A DNA stretch of 64,000 nt. Source: Hofstenia miamia (taxonomy: Eukaryota > Xenacoelomorpha > Acoela). A model generated the notes under the pieces. It had not been told where the DNA came from, ran no database searches, and worked only from the letters and a program-made list of their open reading frames with translations. Within the stretch, counting starts at the first letter, position 1; every line of letters starts with the position of its first letter. Below, in pieces: positions 46,066 through 55,360 of the stretch. The position numbers were made by a program, and so were the translations under genes. Where the stretch lies: positions 1,710,559 to 1,774,558 of the forward strand of contig SCFE01000074.1 in NCBI GenBank assembly GCA_004352715.1, written 5' to 3'.

Positions 46066-46541
46066 ATAATAGTTTTTCAATGAAAATCCACATCGTCTTT
46101 TTCATAAGCATTAGTTGAATATAAATTCCTTTATATGTAGAATTATTGAATGGATTGTGCTTAGTAAATTTTTTAAAATTTCATTTCATTTTCACATTGG
46201 TCTGTAACTGTAACTTTGAAATAATCATCCAAATTTATTCGCATTGTTGTAAGAAATTTAACTATTGTTAACTTTGTTTGATATCCACATTAAATAGTTT
46301 CTTACCCTACTATGATAGCCTTTAGTTTTATCAATTTTCCAAATATTTTAGTTTCATAAGCATGTCTTGGATATTGATTCAAAAGCGTTAATATTTAGAG
46401 AAAATATCACTGGCACGTAAACTCTCTAAGGCCGATCAAACTTTAAAGCAAGCTGCTGAGAGCAACCGTAAAGAAGAGTTGATTAAACAACTGAAAGCAG
46501 TTGAGGCACTCATTGCTAAGAAGAAAATCAACAAAGATTGA
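33020..46541 (+). CDS. ZC3H18: ZC3H18-like nuclear RNA factor (14 coding exons)
   Basis: Exons: 33020-33049, 35852-35950, 36824-36868, 36912-36996, 39828-39941, 40656-40914, 40996-41142, 42651-42857, 43108-43179, 43223-43312, 43351-43408, 43900-44000, 44046-44266, 46399-46541. All splice phases agree and total 1671 nt (556 aa). Order: acidic N-terminus with ELDYDEEF and EEGEIKD; one CCCH finger; a helix with DRAWENGLKDAKEMM; KRADDWHDPWRRS; long RS-rich region; C-terminal KEELIKQLKAVEALI. This order and these words are those of ZC3H18 (NHN1), which bridges the cap-binding complex/ARS2 and the NEXT-exosome machinery in the nucleus. Shorter than the vertebrate protein (about 950 aa). The first exon is the least certain; it is chosen because ATG...AAG/gtaaat gives phase 0 into exon 2. 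Confidence 0.88.
34001..34189. mobile_element. TTAA-type palindromic MITE in ZC3H18 intron 1
   Basis: Begins TGTGCGTTCAGACGAG after TTAA and ends TCTGAACGCACA before TTAT. The first 73 bases form one near-perfect hairpin (GTGCGTTCAGACGAG / CTCGTCTGAACGCAC); the second half holds partial inverted copies. The end word (G)TG(C/T)GTTC is shared with the 540-bp MITE family below, so both may use the same transposase. Confidence 0.75.
34420..35190 (-). mobile_element. Truncated LINE fragment (ORF2 C-terminus)
   Basis: The minus-strand ORF 35030-34800 matches the ORF2 end of the LINE at 47800-49920 (ISIKAL, LPTTAKIQLIHTLILRHFNY versus LPTKAKIQLIYALILSHFNY). It extends left to about 34420 with frameshifts. 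No clear short-period tail. Lies antisense in ZC3H18 intron 1. Confidence 0.75.
35852..36996 (+). CDS. ZC3H18: Acidic N-terminal exons 2-4
   Basis: Exons 35852-35950, 36824-36868, 36912-36996. Glu/Asp-rich; ELDYDEE and EEGEIKD are landmark words conserved in ZC3H18. Exons 3 and 4 are separated by a 43-nt intron. Exon 4 ends in phase 1 (GAG G/gt), matching the acceptor at 39827. Confidence 0.85.
36707..36744. repeat. (TA)19 microsatellite in intron 2
   Basis: Perfect TA run followed by a TATG interruption. Confidence 0.95.
37330..37866 (-). other. Unrecognised coding-like patch in intron 4, antisense
   Basis: Minus ORF 37866-37594 (90 codons) contains an Asn run (from a TTA/TTG repeat), then charged sequence ending SQRVEREFENVIKSIGSRSR. 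After its stop, other frames remain coding-like to about 37380. GC is visibly higher than in the flanks. Could be a retrocopied gene fragment. No domain recognised. Confidence 0.3.
37867..39827. other. Rest of ZC3H18 intron 4
   Basis: The stretch around 39085-39260 has an open frame with SYSIEEQIIDTLP and another near 39470-39700, but stops break both and no family is recognised. May be a second decayed retrocopy. Confidence 0.3.
39828..39941 (+). CDS. ZC3H18: CCCH zinc-finger exon
   Basis: Encodes CKYYFKGYCSWGYGCKFLHP: C-x7-C-x5-C-x3-H, the single CCCH finger of ZC3H18, which presumably contacts RNA or partner proteins. Phase 1 at both ends; the split codon is Gly on both sides. Confidence 0.92.
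40656..41142 (+). CDS. ZC3H18: Helical region after the zinc finger (two exons)
   Basis: Exons 40656-40914 and 40996-41142. RAWENGLKDAKEMMKRSKWK followed by DFEDKKM corresponds to the conserved segment downstream of the finger in ZC3H18. The 81-nt intron between them is a multiple of three and has no in-frame stop, so its retention would keep the frame. Confidence 0.85.
41697..42237. mobile_element. 540-bp TTAA MITE, copy 1 (ZC3H18 intron)
   Basis: Terminal inverted repeats GGTGTGTTCCCACTATCGAC and its complement, flanked by TTAA left and TTTA right. Interior repeats of GTTCAGACTATCGA(T/C)TTTTATCA in both orientations make it strongly self-complementary. No ORF of its own. Target TTAA suggests piggyBac-like or T2-type mobilisation. 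It sits between exons 40996-41142 and 42651-42857 and shares its structure with 55361-56091 and 57959-58495. Confidence 0.88.
42651..44266 (+). CDS. ZC3H18: RS-rich exons of ZC3H18-like gene
   Basis: Exons 42651-42857, 43108-43179, 43223-43312, 43351-43408, 43900-44000, 44046-44266. The first has the signature KRADDWHDPWRRSFSPK; the rest are Ser/Arg dipeptide-rich and low complexity, as in SR-like nuclear proteins, with a basic KRKRDSP segment. Introns here include 43, 38 and 45 nt. Likely phosphorylated, unstructured, nuclear-speckle-type region. Confidence 0.85.
44580..45426 (-). pseudogene. Penelope-like RT end plus GIY-YIG, in last intron
   Basis: Minus strand: FRVEERNHNLNFLDVTT (about 45210) is the FLDV motif of Penelope reverse transcriptase; ISELYEILQMNGYPHKLIKN follows; then KRKINVFKNKHPIKKISSIVHKYN and CEECNTTYTGETQGYFVTRI near 44620-44700, the GIY-YIG core with its Cys pair. 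Frameshifts occur. This copy shows that the other GIY-YIG fragments in the window are Penelope-like. Confidence 0.75.
45820..45950. other. Assembly gap, 131 N, in TA tract
   Basis: Gap entered from a (TA)n run at 45788-45819. Lies in the last ZC3H18 intron, so coding exons are not affected by it as far as phases show. Confidence 0.98.
46031..46058. repeat. (TA)n microsatellite
   Basis: About 14 TA units in the last intron of the ZC3H18-like gene. Confidence 0.9.
46399..46541 (+). CDS. ZC3H18: Last exon, conserved C-terminal helix
   Basis: Encodes ...NRKEELIKQLKAVEALIAKKK, the conserved C-terminal helix of ZC3H18, and stops at TGA 46539-46541. Acceptor ATATTTAG. No perfect AATAAA was seen within the next 180 bases; a LINE tail begins at about 46722. 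Confidence 0.9.
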
Positions 46542-47799
46542 AGCAAGTCATGCAGTATTTTTGTAATATATTTGGTTGAATTTGTCGAACTGATTGCATC
46601 AGGAACTCGCCTTGACATGATCAAAATGATTTATTTATCTTGTTTCTGTTGTCTATTTTGCATTTTTCAAATAATTTACTTTGGTTTTCACATTATTTAT
46701 ATTAATCCATTTTAGACTATTATTAAGATAAGATAAGATATTCTATATTTAGAGACTTTTATTTACAATTTCAGAAACTGATAAATTTTCTAAATAGCGT
46801 CAATAATGTACAAAAATAATAAAAAAGACATGAGATATATACAAGAAAACGTCATTTTAAGCTACGGATATTATAGTCTTGTAGTAGTAGTATAATCAGT
46901 ATTATAGAATTTGAAGCCTATCCAAGCTTTTCCAGATGAACTTTTGCTGTAGAATTAATAATAATAATATTTAATAATAATAATATTTATTTAATATTTA
47001 TTTAATTCTTTTGTTTTTTTACAAATCAAGTGATTAACACTTATGAAGAATTAAAACAATAAATATAAATTAACTTGGTTCTGAAAAAATACTTGGTTTC
47101 AAAAGTTTATTGTCCTTGATGATATAAATAGTTGGTTTTCATTGTTCAATAGCTTTGTTATAGCTTATAGACTTTGTCCTATAATTATTTCCTTAACACG
47201 TTTGTTTTACATTTTTAATATATTTCCATTGCCTTATTGCATTATTTATAAAAGAATTTTCGCTTTATTTTAGATTTATGCTTGTTTACAGTAAATCTTT
47301 TTGTTCTTTCGTTGATCTTGTTCGAAAATTCTGGGATTTTTATGCAATTATAGGGTGGAAGCAATTATTTAATTTTTTATTAAATCCAATTCTATAAATC
47401 ATTTCGACTTCGTCCGAAATTGCATATACATAGTTTGAATAAATTTTCCTTAATATTGGTTCGAAAGAATAACGGATTTTTCGTTGTTTTTTGAGACTGA
47501 CGTAGAATTCATATTTAAATAATTTCGGTTTTGAAATTTAGAATTGTTATTGTAATTTCTCTGAGATACATTTTTTGTGGAACCATTATAAGCAAATCAA
47601 ATACTCTGTCAATAGGAATAGGAAAAAAAGAAATTCAAAATCGTTTACAACTAGACTACAAGAAACAATTTGATTTCAGCTTATATTTTAATTCGAAATC
47701 CCATTAAGGTTAGACATAAGCCATTTTTTCGCGATTTTTGACATTCAGGTCATTTTTGTGATTTTGTCAGCAAATGTATCTGTAATTCTCTATCTACAT

Positions 47800-49920
47800 T
47801 CAAACGAAAATTATGTGTGTTCTTTTATTCTGTTTATTGACAAATTTTGCAGCAAGAAAGTCATTTTTGTAGTATGGGAAAGTATTATTAACTATTTTGA
47901 AGAACGTCGTTAAGACATTTATATGAATGTAACATTGCGGATGTAAAAATAATTTTGAAATTTTTCTATATTCATTATTCTTATTAAAGCTATGATTATT
48001 TACTGCTACTTTAATAGCCCAATTTAGTTGCACTTGGAATTTCCTGAGAAATTGTTGGTTTATATCTGTGTAGAGTACATTGGCATAGTTAAAATGACTT
48101 AATATTAGAGCATATATTAATTGAATTTTTGCTTTAGTTGGAAGTTTTTGAGAAATTAAGTTAATTGCTTTAATCGATATGGCCATTTTTCTAATAACAT
48201 GATTTAGTTGCTCTTCAAAATTTAGATGTATGTCAAAAATTATTCCGAGGTACTTAAAAGACTCAACCTGTTTTATTTGAATGCCGTTGAAATTAAGTTT
48301 GTATCTTGAAGTATCAGTAGATTTAGTTTTTGATTTAACAATACAGAATTGAGTTTTTAGTGGATTTACTCTTAGTTTTATAGAGGCAAAATATTTAGCA
48401 AGAGAAGCACAGTTTGTTTCGAGAGTTTGAACCGCTTTTTCGGGAAATTTATTAGAATGAAATAATATTGTGTCATCTGCATATTGTATAACGTCACATG
48501 TTACTTGCTCGGACAAATCATTTATGTAAATATTAAATAATAACGGACCCAAAATTGTACCCTGTGGAACCCCATTTTTAGTGCATACCCAATCTGAAAA
48601 AGATTCATTAATTTTAACTCTTTGCATGCGATTGTATAAGTAACTGGAGATAAGACCTATGCTGTCATTAGAAAAACCTAGAATTTTAATTTTTTGTAGT
48701 AAGATACTGCGGTCTATGGAATCGAAAGCTTTCGAGAGGTCTAAGCAAGCAATTGCTGAGTATTCATTATCATTTATTGTTGATCGCCATTTTTCTGTAG
48801 CTTGTATTAAAGCGTCGCTCGTAGAAATACCTTTACGAAAACCATATTGTGTTTTGGAGTAGAGATCATGTTTACAAAGATGTTCGTTAATTTGATTAAA
48901 AAGAATTCGTTCAAAAATTTTGCTGATTGGAGAAGTGATCGAAATGGGTCTATAATTTTCGCAATCTTCGGGATCATTTCTTTTAAATAATGGTGTTATA
49001 TTTGCCAATTTTAATTCATCTGGAAAAAAGGAGTGTTTTATACAATTATTTAAAATGTAGCATATTGGTTCAGCTATTAAGTCACCTGAGAGTTTTAGGA
49101 ACCACGTTGGTATTAGAGAGGGTCCACTGGATTTATTTTTTAAACATTGTATCGACTTTATGATTTCATATTTTGTTGCAAAACGAAAAGAGAAAGAGGT
49201 TGGAGTTCCTTTGGGTTTATTAAGGCAAAAAGGTACATTCATACCGTTGTAGTTTCCTAAATTTAGGAAAACTTCATTGAAAGCATTGCAGAATTCCTTC
49301 TTATTTGTAATGGATTTATCTTTATAGTATATTCTTTCTATTTCTTCGGTTCGCATGTTTTTTCTATTTAGCAAATTGTTAACAAATTCCCATTTATTTT
49401 TTTGGGAAGAAAGACTTTGATACTGAAAACGGGAATAATTATTATGTTTTACACTAGAACAAATATTACATAAATTTCGTGCAGATTTATAAGCATTATG
49501 ATTTTCCAGTGTTTGGGAATTTAAGTATTTTTTCAATTTCTGTTTCTTTATTTCGATTAAATCGAGGCATTTAGAATCAATCCATGGTTTTGAAAAATTA
49601 TTCTGAGTTTTTTTGGTATTTTCGGATGAAAGAATATATTTTTCTGGGCAGCATATATCCAAATAGAAAAGTAAAGTTTTTGTAAAATGTGATAGCATTT
49701 CATTAGGTGTTAATGATGAATATATCGAATTCCAGTTTTCGATTTTTAAATACTGTCGAAGTTTTTCGACATTTTCTGTTGATTTTTCTCGTATTTTTAT
49801 CCAAGATTTAGAGGGTTTACAAACTTTTAGAATATTCAAATAAGTAGCTATAAGGCAGTGATCTGAGTATGGACATTCAAAACAAAAGTAATTATAAGGC
49901 GAAGCATTTTCTGATATCAT
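47800..49920 (-). CDS. LINE ORF2, 3' part: endonuclease end and reverse transcriptase
   Basis: 706 codons. Starts in the last endonuclease motif (CPYSDHCLIATY), then a linker, and a full reverse transcriptase: ITPLFKRND, NYRPISITSPISKIFERI, YGFRKGISTSDAL, CLDLSKAFDSID (first catalytic Asp), NGVPQGTILGPLLFNIYIND, QYADDT (catalytic Asp pair) and LNFNGIQI...FKYLGI. The C-terminus ends prematurely against related copies (53207-53629), which continue for about 80 residues. Active-site residues intact; broken from its 5' half by one frameshift. Confidence 0.9.
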   Translation of the reverse strand: MISENASPYNYFCFECPYSDHCLIATYLNILKVCKPSKSWIKIREKSTENVEKLRQYLKIENWNSIYSSLTPNEMLSHFTKTLLFYLDICCPEKYILSSENTKKTQNNFSKPWIDSKCLDLIEIKKQKLKKYLNSQTLENHNAYKSARNLCNICSSVKHNNYSRFQYQSLSSQKNKWEFVNNLLNRKNMRTEEIERIYYKDKSITNKKEFCNAFNEVFLNLGNYNGMNVPFCLNKPKGTPTSFSFRFATKYEIIKSIQCLKNKSSGPSLIPTWFLKLSGDLIAEPICYILNNCIKHSFFPDELKLANITPLFKRNDPEDCENYRPISITSPISKIFERILFNQINEHLCKHDLYSKTQYGFRKGISTSDALIQATEKWRSTINDNEYSAIACLDLSKAFDSIDRSILLQKIKILGFSNDSIGLISSYLYNRMQRVKINESFSDWVCTKNGVPQGTILGPLLFNIYINDLSEQVTCDVIQYADDTILFHSNKFPEKAVQTLETNCASLAKYFASIKLRVNPLKTQFCIVKSKTKSTDTSRYKLNFNGIQIKQVESFKYLGIIFDIHLNFEEQLNHVIRKMAISIKAINLISQKLPTKAKIQLIYALILSHFNYANVLYTDINQQFLRKFQVQLNWAIKVAVNNHSFNKNNEYRKISKLFLHPQCYIHINVLTTFFKIVNNTFPYYKNDFLAAKFVNKQNKRTHIIFV

Positions 49921-50888
49921 GAAATAGTCAATAAGCGTTTTATTATTAGCAGATATTCTAGAAGGAATTTTTTATTTATTAGTGAAATATTGAAAGTATT
50001 GAGAAAATTGCCAAGCTTACTTTTTTCGTTATTGTTTAGAAGATTTACATCCCAGTCTCCCATTACCATTATATTCGTGTTATAACTCAGAGCAGTAGAA
50101 AATTCATCTTCCATTTGTAAGAAAAAGTTATTTATATAAGTTTTATTTGAACAATAAGAGATATTTAATAATTGACTATTAAAATTTTTGTCTGGGTTTT
50201 GAATTTCAACCCAAAGACTTTCATAAGTTGAATCTTTTGCTATATCTGTCCTAAGTTTTGGTTTGAGTATTTTAGGTATTAAAAACATGACACCACCTCC
50301 TTTTGTCTTATTAAAATGAAAAGTTGGATTTCTGTCCTTTCTAAATATTTTAAATTTAGAGTTATCGATTGACCAGGACGAATTGTGATTATCATTTGTA
50401 AACCAGGTTTCAGTTATGCCCAGAATAAAGTTTGAATCCAGTTCAGAAATGAATTGTCTAAATTCCGAATTTTTTTTTGAGAGATTCTGAAAATTTATGT
50501 GAATATATTTAAAAGAATTAGTTGAATGCATTATGTTTGATAATTCTGAGTATTCATAAATATTATCGGCTTTGGAAGGCCCGGGATTAATCTCGATGCC
50601 GGATATAAGTAACATTATTGTTAGTACTAGAATGTAGAATAAAGAATGTTTTGTTGTTTTAATGAAAATCCATTTTTTAAATATCTTGCATGCATTCATG
50701 CTGTTTCTTAAATTATGTTTATATATAGGTAAGGTTTCTCTAATACAGGTAATATTGAATTTTGAGTTAAGAATAATTAGAATTAAATATATGAAAGACA
50801 GTGAGTTATTAGCGATAGCATAAATTAGGTGAAAAATTCGCCATAACCCAATGAGAGTCAAAAATATAAAAATAAAATTTACCATCAT
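49917..50888 (-). CDS. LINE ORF2, 5' part: hydrophobic leader, 2A, endonuclease
   Basis: 323 codons to a stop caused by a frameshift near 49920-49980. Residues 1-100 are strongly hydrophobic with three membrane-like runs (IFIFLTLIGLW; LSFIYLILIIL; FYILVLTIMLLIS). They end in LLISGIEINPGP (50577-50600), a 2A-like ribosome-skipping motif. The endonuclease follows: HINFQNL, TETWF, a GGG loop and MVMGDWDVN. The last block, YSDHCLI, is in the next ORF. Confidence 0.82.
   Translation of the reverse strand: MMVNFIFIFLTLIGLWRIFHLIYAIANNSLSFIYLILIILNSKFNITCIRETLPIYKHNLRNSMNACKIFKKWIFIKTTKHSLFYILVLTIMLLISGIEINPGPSKADNIYEYSELSNIMHSTNSFKYIHINFQNLSKKNSEFRQFISELDSNFILGITETWFTNDNHNSSWSIDNSKFKIFRKDRNPTFHFNKTKGGGVMFLIPKILKPKLRTDIAKDSTYESLWVEIQNPDKNFNSQLLNISYCSNKTYINNFFLQMEDEFSTALSYNTNIMVMGDWDVNLLNNNEKSKLGNFLNTFNISLINKKFLLEYLLIIKRLLTIS
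50577..50600 (-). promoter_or_regulatory. 2A-like ribosome-skipping motif
   Basis: GIEINPGP, fitting the (D/G)xExNPGP consensus with Gly for the first Asp. Preceded by a hydrophobic helix, as in 2A motifs of sea urchin LINEs and NLR proteins. Predicted to release the leader from the endonuclease-RT chain. Confidence 0.75.
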
Positions 50889-50890
50889 TA
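50884..50890 (-). promoter_or_regulatory. TAATG overlap of LINE ORF1 stop and ORF2 start
   Basis: In sense orientation the junction is TTC TAATG ATGG: stop and start share bases. UAAUG pentamers are known to support termination-reinitiation in other two-ORF LINEs (for example SART1). A second ATG follows at once. Confidence 0.7.
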
Positions 50891-51961
50891 GAAAAGTCTA
50901 AGAAAGTTTCTAATCCTCTGAACCTCGGCGGGTGATAACGGCGGTGGTGTTGAGAGAACGTCGGCATAACTTCGTCGCATGTTTATTGGCGGTGAAAGTA
51001 AGGCATGTTTTGGCGGGGATTGTTCAAAGGTGTTGGGTGGCGTTTGTAAAAATGGTTGGCGTGCGTTTGAGAACCGGTGTTGAGGCGGAAACGGTAAGAT
51101 AAAAGATTTCGAGCTGGCGGTGTGGGTCTTTTCATCACGTAATCGCTGATTAAATACGCGGTTCGGCGGCGTGTTAAAAAAGAATTTGATGGAGCGTGCA
51201 AGCGTTGCATAACCTTGTTTAGTGTAGTGGATTCCATTTTTCGTGAATAAACTTCTATCAACAGAAGATCCTAAATAAAAACAGTTAGAGTTGTCGAAAA
51301 CGGTATAATTTAACAGCTTGGCGTTTTGTTTAATAAGTAAATTTAGTTCAGCGGATTTTTTGTTTAACACCTCGTCCTTAGGAAAAGGAGCAACTTCACC
51401 AAGGAAAACTTTAGCTGAACTAAATTTAGTTTTAATAACATTAATTAATTTCTTATACTTATCTGTAAAATCTTCTTTCTTTTGCATTAAGTCGTTTCTT
51501 CCTATTGTGATGAGAATTCTCTTTACATTGTTCGATTCGGGATAAAGCGGAATTAAATCAGCTATGTCTTCAATGGTGGCTCCCGGATATGAATGAACAC
51601 ATGTAGCAGTTCTTAGTAAGCCCGGAGCTTTCAGATGACGGTACATTGATGATCCGATGGCAAGAAATTCAGCTTCTGCTCTCAAGTGTTTTGGGCGTTG
51701 TATCTTCTTTTGTGTTTGAGACGGCACATGATTTATTTCTGGAGTTACTTGAGTAGTTTTGTTGGTGGATTCAGAAGGAGTTTCTTTGATGGCTGCTAGC
51801 ATGTTGAACAGGATAATTAGTTCATCTCTGCCGAGATTCTTGAGAGGAGCTAATAATTTACTTTTGGTTAACTCCTCTTCAGGTAACGCAATGAGCGACG
51901 TAGCGTTAAGCGTGGTAAGCACAGCGCGCTCGCAAGGACCGACTGCTCGCGGTGAAAGCAT
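50888..51961 (-). CDS. LINE ORF1, SGNH/GDSL esterase-like protein
   Basis: 357 codons. Central hydrolase region: AIGSSMYRHL (block I, nucleophile Ser), HSYPGATIEDI (block II Gly), LITIGRNDL (block III Asn) and KNGIHYTKQGY (block V His; the usual Asp three residues before His is Asn here). These are the blocks of the SGNH esterases encoded by ORF1 of CR1/L2-type LINEs, thought to act on lipids or membranes or as an RNA-binding co-factor. The C-terminal 100 residues are Pro-rich and basic. No CCHC knuckle. Intact frame. The stop TAA overlaps the ATG of ORF2. Confidence 0.85.
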   Translation of the reverse strand: MLSPRAVGPCERAVLTTLNATSLIALPEEELTKSKLLAPLKNLGRDELIILFNMLAAIKETPSESTNKTTQVTPEINHVPSQTQKKIQRPKHLRAEAEFLAIGSSMYRHLKAPGLLRTATCVHSYPGATIEDIADLIPLYPESNNVKRILITIGRNDLMQKKEDFTDKYKKLINVIKTKFSSAKVFLGEVAPFPKDEVLNKKSAELNLLIKQNAKLLNYTVFDNSNCFYLGSSVDRSLFTKNGIHYTKQGYATLARSIKFFFNTPPNRVFNQRLRDEKTHTASSKSFILPFPPQHRFSNARQPFLQTPPNTFEQSPPKHALLSPPINMRRSYADVLSTPPPLSPAEVQRIRNFLRLF

Positions 51962-52019
51962 CGGTCATAATCAAACAAACAATAATACATAGGTATAATT
52001 ATAAAGTCAGCTAATAAAG

Positions 52020-52925
52020 TAGACACTTAATCTTCAAATATATTTCCATCTTCTTGGATGCATCTTCCAACTCTTTTCCTCATGGCATCCCTGAACATGG
52101 AAAGTTGAATAGTTTCAATGTTCTCAATAATAGCATCTTCCAAATCTCTGAGAAAATCATAGTGGCTTTGCCTTTTGAAAACAAGAGCCTTCAGGTGGAG
52201 CCATAGCCAGTAATCGCACGGTGTCAGGTCCGGCGACCTAGCTGGCCATTCAGTTGGACCATGAGACGCCCTATCCATCTGCCATCAAGATGACAGGATG
52301 TCGCAAAAAGTACAGGACTACAATCTCATTCAGTACTGTCTCCATTCATGTTTTCATCACTAATTCTCAGTCCCACCGCTCCGTTCGAACCAATTGCAGC
52401 CCAAACTGTGAGATATCTGGTAGTTGCTGACTTACAAAGCAATCTCCAGTGAGGATTGTGCTTAGATCAATATTGTGCATTATGCTTGTTGATTTGTCCA
52501 GTGAGGTAAAAATTACATTCGTCCGCGAAAACTATCTTTCGTAGCCAAGCAGGATCATTTTGAAAACGATATGTCAATCGTTCACAAAACTCAACTCGTC
52601 TATCGTCATCCCCATAGTGTTGTTCCTGGCAACATACCGCTTTAAACGGTTTCATGTTCAGTGTTTTGGGTAAGCATCTGTGAATAGAAGTACCTGTTGC
52701 CTCACTTATTCCTCTGACGAAATAGTTGAATCATTTTCAACTTCTGCTTGTACAACATTTGTATTATCCTCACCTAATACATTTAAAGGACGTCCTGGAT
52801 GTGGTCTGTCTTTCACAAGTGTCCCTGTTTCTAACAGTTTCAATTTCAAATGGTTGATCTGCGACCTGGATGGAGGGTCACGATGATATTTTTCAGTAAA
52901 TCGCTGTTTGACTTTCTCCTAAATT
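52020..52925 (-). pseudogene. Decayed mariner-like transposase
   Basis: Minus strand: HTH part near 52920-52690 (EKYHRDPPSRSQINHLKLKL, then RPHPGRPLNV), catalytic start VFADECNFYLTGQINKHN (52560-52470), and TEWPARSPDLTPCDYWLWLHLK (52250-52170) with the last catalytic Asp in SPDLTP. The middle segment with the second Asp (usually QDGAP-H) is missing or scrambled around 52270-52300, with stops. It lies next to the LINE 5' end. No matching TIRs were found by eye. Confidence 0.75.
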
Positions 52926-53039
52926 ATCCACAGTGATGGCGCATGAGCACAAATAAACTTTTTCTTCTACAGTATACATAATCAATCAATAAACTTAAAA
53001 CGGTTTAACTATGCATAGCAAATGTTTTTAGTTTTAGTA

Positions 53040-53880
53040 GATAAGATAAGATAAAATATTCTTTATTCAGATGAATATTGACAATTAAAAACTGATAATT
53101 TATCTGAATAGCGTCAAAAATATACAAACATACATACACATACATACAAAAGCAAAGTATACTATGCAATAAATCTAACAGGCTAGGGAGAAATTACTAG
53201 GAAATTTCAAGTACGGGTTGTTGAGTAATCATTGTTGTAGAATTTGTATCCTAGCCATGATTGTCCTGAGATATACTTTTGCTTAAGATAAATTTTAATT
53301 TGTTTCTTAAAAGCTCTTAGTTTTTCAATATTCTTTATCTCTTTAGGTAATGAATTCCATGTTCTGATAGCGGTATTAATAAATGATTCCTTCAAGACTT
53401 TTTTTCTGTACTTAATGCAGGAAAAATGTTTTGATCTGGAGTTTTGTTTATGAATAAAACCAGGCATTGAAATCGTATTATAAGGTGGTAAGTTCTTGAT
53501 GAGTTTAAAAAATGTCAACATAGTATTCAAAATGACAAGCTGTCTTGGAAAAAGGATTGATTTGGAAAGGTAGTCCTTAGTTCTGGCGGAATTTTTCTTT
53601 GAGACATTAAGTGCCCATTTTAATTGCACATCAAGTTTCTTAAAAAAAGCATCTTTTATATCAGTGAAAATATATTTGCATAATTTAGATGACTCATTAT
53701 AAATGCATGAAAAAATTGAATTATTGCATTACTATCATTGACATGTTTCTTATACCAATGGCTAATTTTCGAACTATTGCATTAATGTGAGATTCAAAAT
53801 TTAGCTTAGAACATAGATATGTTGTAAATCATTTAATCTTGTACTAAAAATTCTGGGACACCCGGTAGAAACATATTAAA
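53040..53880 (-). mobile_element. Truncated LINE, second family member, minus strand
   Basis: Tail TTATCTTATCTTATC at 53040-53055 in sense orientation; ORF 53629-53207 encodes an ORF2 C-terminus (LVILNTMLTFFKLI, FINTAIRTWNSLPKEIKNI, GYKFYN), the segment lost from the 47.8 kb copy. 5' truncated near 53880. Confidence 0.78.
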
Positions 53881-54247
53881 ATTTTAATAGCGATGCTATC
53901 AATGAAATTACGGAAACAATTAGAACTGATTCATATAATGCTAACAGAGAAACATTTGAAGTGTTTAGCAAAACAAGATTTATATGGCTCCCCATGATTC
54001 AAATATTCTCAAACAATGGATTATCATCTCGGACTAATTCTTCAATTTTGCGATTAAAATACCGAAATTTTTCTGTTCGAGGATTACATTATTTTTTTAA
54101 TATTTTTATTTCTTCTTAAAATGTTTTTAAAACACAATTTTTCAGCACTAAATAAGCTGTACAGTTTTAGATAATATAGTTCTGTGTTTACTAATGTATT
54201 CGTACACTTATGCAACTTTGCTAACATTCTACATTGTCTAGTTAAGA

Positions 54248-54870
54248 GATAAAATATTTTTTATTCAGATAAAAGATTTGAATAAAATAAGTGAAATTTT
54301 ATCTGAACTTGTGAATTAAATTCACAAAACATATATACACATATGACATAAATTACAAAAACAAAACCTTCAGGCTTTGGATAGTTTTGTATTGTACTAT
54401 TTAATAACGAGTTATCGTATAGTCACAGTTAAAAATTTGCCTTCAAGCCTCGATTTACCAGAAATATGTTTTTGCTTAAGAAAGATATTTAAATGCTTTT
54501 TAAAGAATTTCAAGTATTTAATGTTTTTATTTTCTTTAGGTATAGCGAATTCGAAATTCAAATGTCGACATTAATGAAGGATATCTTTAAAACTCCTTTT
54601 GGATCATGAATTCTGTTTATAGCTAAATTCCAGCATCTTACTCATATTATAAGGTGGTAGATATTATATTAGCTTGAAGAATGTCAACATTGTATTCAAT
54701 ATAACGAGTTGCTTCGGAAAGAAAATTGTTCTAGAAACACCATGTTTAGGTCTTGACGAGATTTTTATTGAACATTTAATAACAATTTTATTAATTTTCA
54801 AATTTTTTATAATAAATAAAATTTTGGCGAAATTAAGATGAAGCATAATAAACATAAGAATCGCAGGTGG
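54248..54870 (-). mobile_element. Truncated LINE fragment, minus strand
   Basis: Homologous 3' end: ATAAAATATTTTTTATTCAGAT at the tail, then decayed ORF2 end with QLVILNTMLTFFKLI (54715-54664). More decayed than 53040-53880. Confidence 0.7.
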
Positions 54871-55360
54871 TAATTACTAGTGTCATACTCTTTATACATT
54901 CAGCTAATTTTCTAAATATTATCTAAATATGCTTGCTGAATTTTAACTTTGTGTCAATAGTTACTGTAGCATAATCCTACTAAATCGATTGATTCGCAAC
55001 AAAGAAAAAAGGAAAAATTACTTAAAACTCTAATTAGAAACTCAAGTCAATTTATTTGAATTAGCATTTCATGATTTTGCTAAATTGTAAAAGCAAATAT
55101 CGGTCGCAATGAATTTGACAAAACGCATGTGGACATTACGCTCCGCATTAATTTTAGCTAGCCACGTAAACCACGCAGAAATAACTTACGTGGACATAAG
55201 AAAATCAATCTGCGACTGGTACTTGTTTATCTGGTAAATATGTTTAATAAAATTGTATATAAATAGAAACAAAGCGCTGTTAAAATGATGGAAAATTATC
55301 CTTTAGTGGTTTATTCTTTGCTTCGTGGTTTATTTCATTATAATTAAATGCGCAGCTAAA
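54871..55360. other. Spacer, nothing recognised
   Basis: No coding or repeat signal supported. Confidence 0.3.

Larger units (their letters stand above)
46722..52010 (-). mobile_element. Nearly full-length CR1/L2-like LINE
   Basis: Antisense element: ORF1 (51961-50888) with SGNH esterase, ORF2 (50888-47800, one frameshift) with endonuclease and reverse transcriptase, then a decayed 3' region ending in a TATCTTATCTTATCTTA tail at 46722-46745. Short-period tail, esterase ORF1 and APE-type endonuclease are characteristic of the CR1/L2 group. The 3' part between 47800 and 46722 contains a second decayed ORF2 end and an AATAAT-rich run, so this end may be composite. Four other 3' ends of related copies lie on the same strand in the window. 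Confidence 0.88.

Noticed and set aside
50983-51261. 92-codon minus ORF overlapping LINE ORF1
   Set aside because: Alternative frame of ORF1 with no family signature.
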